From positions 26,034,987 through 26,098,986 of the forward strand of contig OX637290.1 in NCBI GenBank assembly GCA_951799445.1: a stretch of 64,000 bases of DNA. Reading direction: 5' to 3'. Position 1 is the stretch's first letter, and every line of letters starts with the position of its first letter. Source of the stretch: Pseudisothecium myosuroides (taxonomy: Eukaryota > Streptophyta > Bryopsida > Hypnales > Lembophyllaceae). The notes under the pieces are model-generated. The model was not told where the DNA came from and did no database searches. It saw nothing but the letters and a program-made list of their open reading frames with translations. Positions 60,100 through 64,000 of this stretch are shown piece by piece. Made by a program: the position numbers and the translations under genes.

Positions 60100-61177
60100 C
60101 CTCTACAGTTGAAATTACAAATTCATGCTCTCTTAAATTTTGGAGCTTCAGTTTGTTTTTTAGATGAAGAATTTGCAAAATTTATAAGATTTCTCTAGGT
60201 AGAAAATCAAACCTTATACATATAGAAGCCATAGACGGTCGGGCCTTATCTTTGGAACATGTTACTCATAAAATTAAACCATTAAAGATTTCATTCGAGG
60301 GACATAAAAGTCAGAATATATTCAATATGACCCTAAATCCATCCAATCCCATGGTTTTAAGACTTTTTTGGCTCGAAAAATACAATCTATCATTTTTACT
60401 AGAAACCTCGGCAACAGAATTTCTTCCAAAATTTTCAAGTGCCAAATCCTTACTTATTGGAGCCAGAGCTTTTATTAAAGCAGCAAGAAAAGGCAATTCC
60501 TATTATTTACGCAATCCCAGTACGCAAAAACAGCAACACTTTATCAAGTATTCCAAATCAGTATGTAGAATTTAAAGACATCTTTGAAAAAAAGAATGCC
60601 AAAATTTTGCCAGAACATCAGCCATACAATTGCGCCATTGATCTTGAAGATGGAACTTAGCCACTATGTGGTCCGATCTACAATCTGTCACAGAATGAAC
60701 CTTCGGCATTCAAAGAATGTATCAACAAAAAACTTGCAAAAAAATTTATTCGACAATCCAAATCTCCAGCCGGCACGTCAATCCTTTTTGTGAAGAAGAA
60801 AGATGGTTCTTTACGAATGTGTGTTGACTATCGAGGTCTAAACAAAATAACGATAAAAAATTGATATTCCTTGTCATTGACAACTGAACTTCTTAATCAA
60901 CTTACACAAGCCAAAATCTATACCAAGATTGATCTTTATGGAGCATATAACTTAGTGCGCATAAAAAAAGGGGACGAATGGAAGACAACATTCCAAATAA
61001 GATATGGACATTTTGAGTATAATGTCATGCCGTTCGGATTTACAAATGCACCAACTATTTTTCAGCACTTGATAAATGATATCTTTCACGAGTTCTTGGA
61101 CCAATTTGTTGTATGTTATCTTGATAACATTTTGATTTGTTCTCAGAATATTAAAGAACGTGAAAGACACGTAAAAT
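60100..61177 (+). pseudogene. Protease-reverse transcriptase fragment of gypsy relic
   Basis: The protease motif reads ALLNFGAS, with Asn in place of the catalytic Asp (codon 60136-60138). Reverse transcriptase covers about 60590-61177: EHQPYNCAIDLEDGT, a TAG at 60658, [18 protein letters not shown], a TGA at 60862, [13 protein letters not shown] and [10 protein letters not shown]. The active-site YLDD box reads YLDN (Asn codon 61126-61128). Two lost catalytic residues plus stops mean no activity. Confidence 0.85.
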
Positions 61178-61179
61178 TT

Positions 61180-61954
61180 GTTTTTTCAATCGGTGCCCCA
61201 GAGCAAAAGTTATGCCATTCTAAAGCAAAAAAACAGTCGAGCATAAAAAAAATAAAAATAAAATGATTTTTTTTTCTATAAATTTTTTTCTCAAAGATCA
61301 TATTTTTGTCTACATTTGAAGCTTTGGTTCATTCTATTTGGACTAATAATGAGAAAGTTATGAACAATCTTGTTTTTCAGGCAATCTAAGCATCTTCTTC
61401 AAAAAACAACTTATAGCCTTCATTTTTTAATGCAATTTTTTAAAAAAATCAAATTTTTTTTTGACAAGGTCAAGTTTTTTGCAAGAACAATCCCACCATT
61501 GGGATTATGGTGTTTTAATTCCATCTAAGAGCTATTAACAATTTAGTGTTTCGATCAATTTTGGACCTACTTCTACTTAACAATTTTTTTATATGTGAAA
61601 ATCAAGTTTTGATGTGCTAAAATTTTTTACCCCGACTCTCAACTCAAATGTTTAACATAAAAAAATTTAACTTTATGCTATGTAGTGCAAAAAGAATCTA
61701 CAAATGGCCGTCAAAGTCATCTAAAATTGCAGGAAACAGCTCAAAAAAACTTTATTTTTTCAACTTTGATTGCTAATATCTTCCAATCGGAACAGTCAAA
61801 TTTCTTGAAATTTTTACCACATGATTTGAGACAAGTGAAGTACAAGATCCTATGGTTAGATTGTAAGAAAAAAAATTAGTTTAGGGAATAATCGCAGCAG
61901 AAATGGTAGTTTTTAGTGGTTTTGGAGCCAGAAAATGCCTTCGTCCTTTAGGGG
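61180..61954. mobile_element. TTAA element fragment joined to reverse transcriptase
   Basis: The right end CCTTTAGGGG plus TTAA (61955-61958) is intact; the left terminus is missing. The join with the retrotransposon is abrupt, at caatcggtgcc. It holds the unfilled ccatctaagagctattaac sequence (about 61525) that reveals two insertions at 30599-31675. Confidence 0.75.
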
Positions 61955-62168
61955 TTAATGTGAATTTTTGAAGAGTTAGAATTTGAAATACTAGAGTTTT
62001 TTTCTCTATTAAATCTTACATGCTTTCTTTGCAATACACATTTTTTGCAAAGAAGGAAATGATGAACCTTTGTATTGTAAAAATGTTAGAAAACTAACAA
62101 CATCATTTGACAAAATTATTGAATGGATGATACTAATTGTTTTGTTACTTACAAATTGACATTCTTAA

Positions 62169-63096
62169 CCCCTAAAGGCCCAAGGCCTTTTTCCTGCCAA
62201 AAAGCACTCAAAATTGCCATTTCTATAGCAAAGAGAAAAAAAAATTTGAAAAATGTTTTTTTGAACATCTAACCATAGGATCTTACACCTAACTAGTATG
62301 AGAGTGTGTGGAAAAAATTTCAGAACTTTTGACCGCACAGATTGCAAGACCGCACAGATTGATAAAAACAAGTTTTTCAGCACATTGCGGGACTAGATTT
62401 TTTGACTTTAAACATTTTTAACTTAAAATTTTTGCACTATAGCGTTTTGAGCTTTAAATCTTTATAGTAGAAAATTGAGTTGAGAGTCAAGGAAAAAATA
62501 AAAAAATTCAAAAAAACTTAATTATCATTCTTAAAAAAATTGTTAAGTAGAAGTAGGTACAAGATAGAAGGAAAATCTAAAATATTCATATATTTTAGAT
62601 GGAATTAAAATGCGCTAATTCCAATGGTGAGATTGTTCTAGCAAGTAAACTAAACCATGCAAAAAAAGAAAAATTGAAAAATTTGAAAAATTGCATTCAG
62701 AATTGAATCCTACAAGTTATTTTTTTCAAGAAGATGCTCTAACTGCCTGTAAAACAAGAATATCCATAACTTTCTCATAACAAATCCAAATGAAATGAAT
62801 CAAAGCTTTCCGGATAGGCAAAAACATAATCTATCAGAAAAAAATATTAAAAGAAAAACTCAAATTTTTGTCCATTTTTTTTTGCTGCCTGGGCTGCCCG
62901 CCGTCCCTTGTTTTGAGCTTATTTGGTCATAACTATTGTTCATGGGCACCGATTGTGAAAAAAATTATATTCCCACAAAGCTTATCAGTTTTTCTATCTT
63001 CAAAAAAAGTTTCAAAAAATCAGGACAAAATTTCAGCCCGTAGGTACCTGCCCAAAATCCCATTTGTCCCCCAAAGGGACAATGGGCCTTTAGGGG
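62169..63096. mobile_element. Complete TTAA element, 928 bp
   Basis: Termini CCCCTAAAGGCCC and GGGCCTTTAGGGG, TTAA at 62165-62168 and 63097-63100. High similarity along its length to 57167-58098, with a short local duplication of gaccgcacagatt near 62331-62360. Non-coding. Confidence 0.93.
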
Positions 63097-63266
63097 TTAA
63101 ATAGATGAAAAGCACTCCAAAATGATTCTAGGGCCTATAGCATTTTCTACAAAGTCAAAGTTTGATTGTACAAGTTGTTTTTCAATGGGTATTCCAATCG
63201 TATGATTTTTTGTTGGTACAAACTTCAAAAAGGCAAAAGGAATCATGAATAACATCTGTATCTTAA

Positions 63267-64000
63267 TCCCTAAAGGACTAGCCTACTATTTTTAGCAACA
63301 TAAAAATTTTGGGTAGGTACTTGTGACTAAAAATTTGCATATTTTAGGCCGAAACTTTAATAGAAGTTGTGGACGAGGAAAATCTTTCATGTGAACATAG
63401 TTTTAAGACATTTGGAAATACAAGTCAAAAATTATGGTCTAATATATTACTTTTTTCATTGGATGAGCAGTCCGAGCAAATAAAAAAAAATCATTTTCTT
63501 CAAATACAAAAATTTGAAATTGGTTTTCTAGATTTTTAAATATATATATATGGAAAGCTTCAAATCATTCCATTTCGATCAATGAGTCAAAAGTTCTGAG
63601 GAATTTTAGTTTGCGGGCAATTATGAAATTTTTACTCTAAAATAAACATTGAAGTTGTTTATTTGATCCAATTTTCAACATTTTTGGAAATAAAATAAAA
63701 TTGTAGGATGTAGATTGTTTATTACAATATTGCAACCATTGGAATTGGCATTTTTCAATTCCATAATTAACATCTAAACAATTTAGTGTTTTAAACCATT
63801 TTCTACTTTTTTCTACTTACTATTTTTTTTCTTTATATTGTACAATTCCAAATGATCTAAAATTTTTCAAACATGTAGCCAACTTTCCTTGAAGAATGAA
63901 TCCTAAGAATAACCACCATTTTAGATATTTTTTTATACAAATGAGACCTTGTGAAGTGCAGTTGCCCATTGTTTTTTTTGTTTTTTTTTAAACATATGAC
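63267..64000. mobile_element. TTAA element family 2, truncated by the window edge
   Basis: TTAA at 63263-63266 then TCCCTAAAGGACTAG. The sequence is the complement of the element at 23621-24545 read from its right end (ttgcgggcaatt, gaatgattcaaag-type blocks). The other end lies beyond the window. Confidence 0.8.

Larger units (their letters stand above)
58352..61177 (+). mobile_element. Truncated Ty3/gypsy retrotransposon
   Basis: Order: 5' LTR 58352-58732, Gag, remnant zinc knuckle, protease, reverse transcriptase. It stops within reverse transcriptase at about 61177 where a TTAA-element fragment begins; RNase H, integrase and the 3' LTR are absent. Motif choice ([35 protein letters not shown]) resembles Tcn1-like chromoviruses, by recall. 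Confidence 0.85.

Overview
This is a transposon-dominated stretch of a nuclear plant genome. Plant origin follows from a bHLH gene with a phase-0 spliced intron and an ACT-like C-terminus, a CACTA (En/Spm) element carrying the plant TNP2/DUF4218/DUF4216 protein and a TNPA-like protein, and a decayed gene resembling GEX1. The Ty3/gypsy relic has a reverse transcriptase of the Tcn1-like chromovirus type, known mostly from bryophytes and lycophytes among plants. A non-seed land plant is therefore my best guess, but this is inference and no species is claimed.

Layout. 1-6900: AT-rich repeats, a large palindrome, TTAA-flanked miniature elements and no convincing gene. 6900-13140: low-copy sequence without a recognisable gene. 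13145-17990: the one probable host gene, a bHLH factor on the minus strand (exon 1 at 15571-16608, exon 2 at 14411-14916), with small duplications and a 120-bp retroposon near its 3' side. 18045-21790: a satellite-like array with units of about 235 bp, itself interrupted by two transposons. 21889-58111: one long nested transposon complex. 58352-61177: a decayed Ty3/gypsy element. 61180-64000: more TTAA elements.

The nested complex can be read from target-site duplications. Element A (TG...CA ends, GATAC/GATAT duplication) begins at 21889 and ends at 58111. A 23.2-kb CACTA element (33797-57039, perfect GAA duplication) sits inside A. Two further complete copies of the A family, B (45345-50313, GACGT duplication) and C (39032-44010, CCCGT/CCTGT duplication), sit inside coding exons of the CACTA transposase. 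Copy B preserves the unoccupied version of the site where the CACTA entered A. A also holds TTAA elements, one of which (25652-33082) was split by about 6.5 kb of DNA carrying fragments of a C2-domain gene and a GEX1-like gene, plus a further three-level nest.

The most unusual feature is the abundance of elements flanked by TTAA with termini CCCCTAAAGG/CCTTTAGGGG, about a dozen insertions or fragments. This is a piggyBac-like signature. At least three insertions show the TTAA target against an unfilled relative. The transposon genes are dead: their in-frame stops are almost all explicable as CAG, CAA or CGA changed to TAG, TAA or TGA, as expected from deamination of methylated cytosines.
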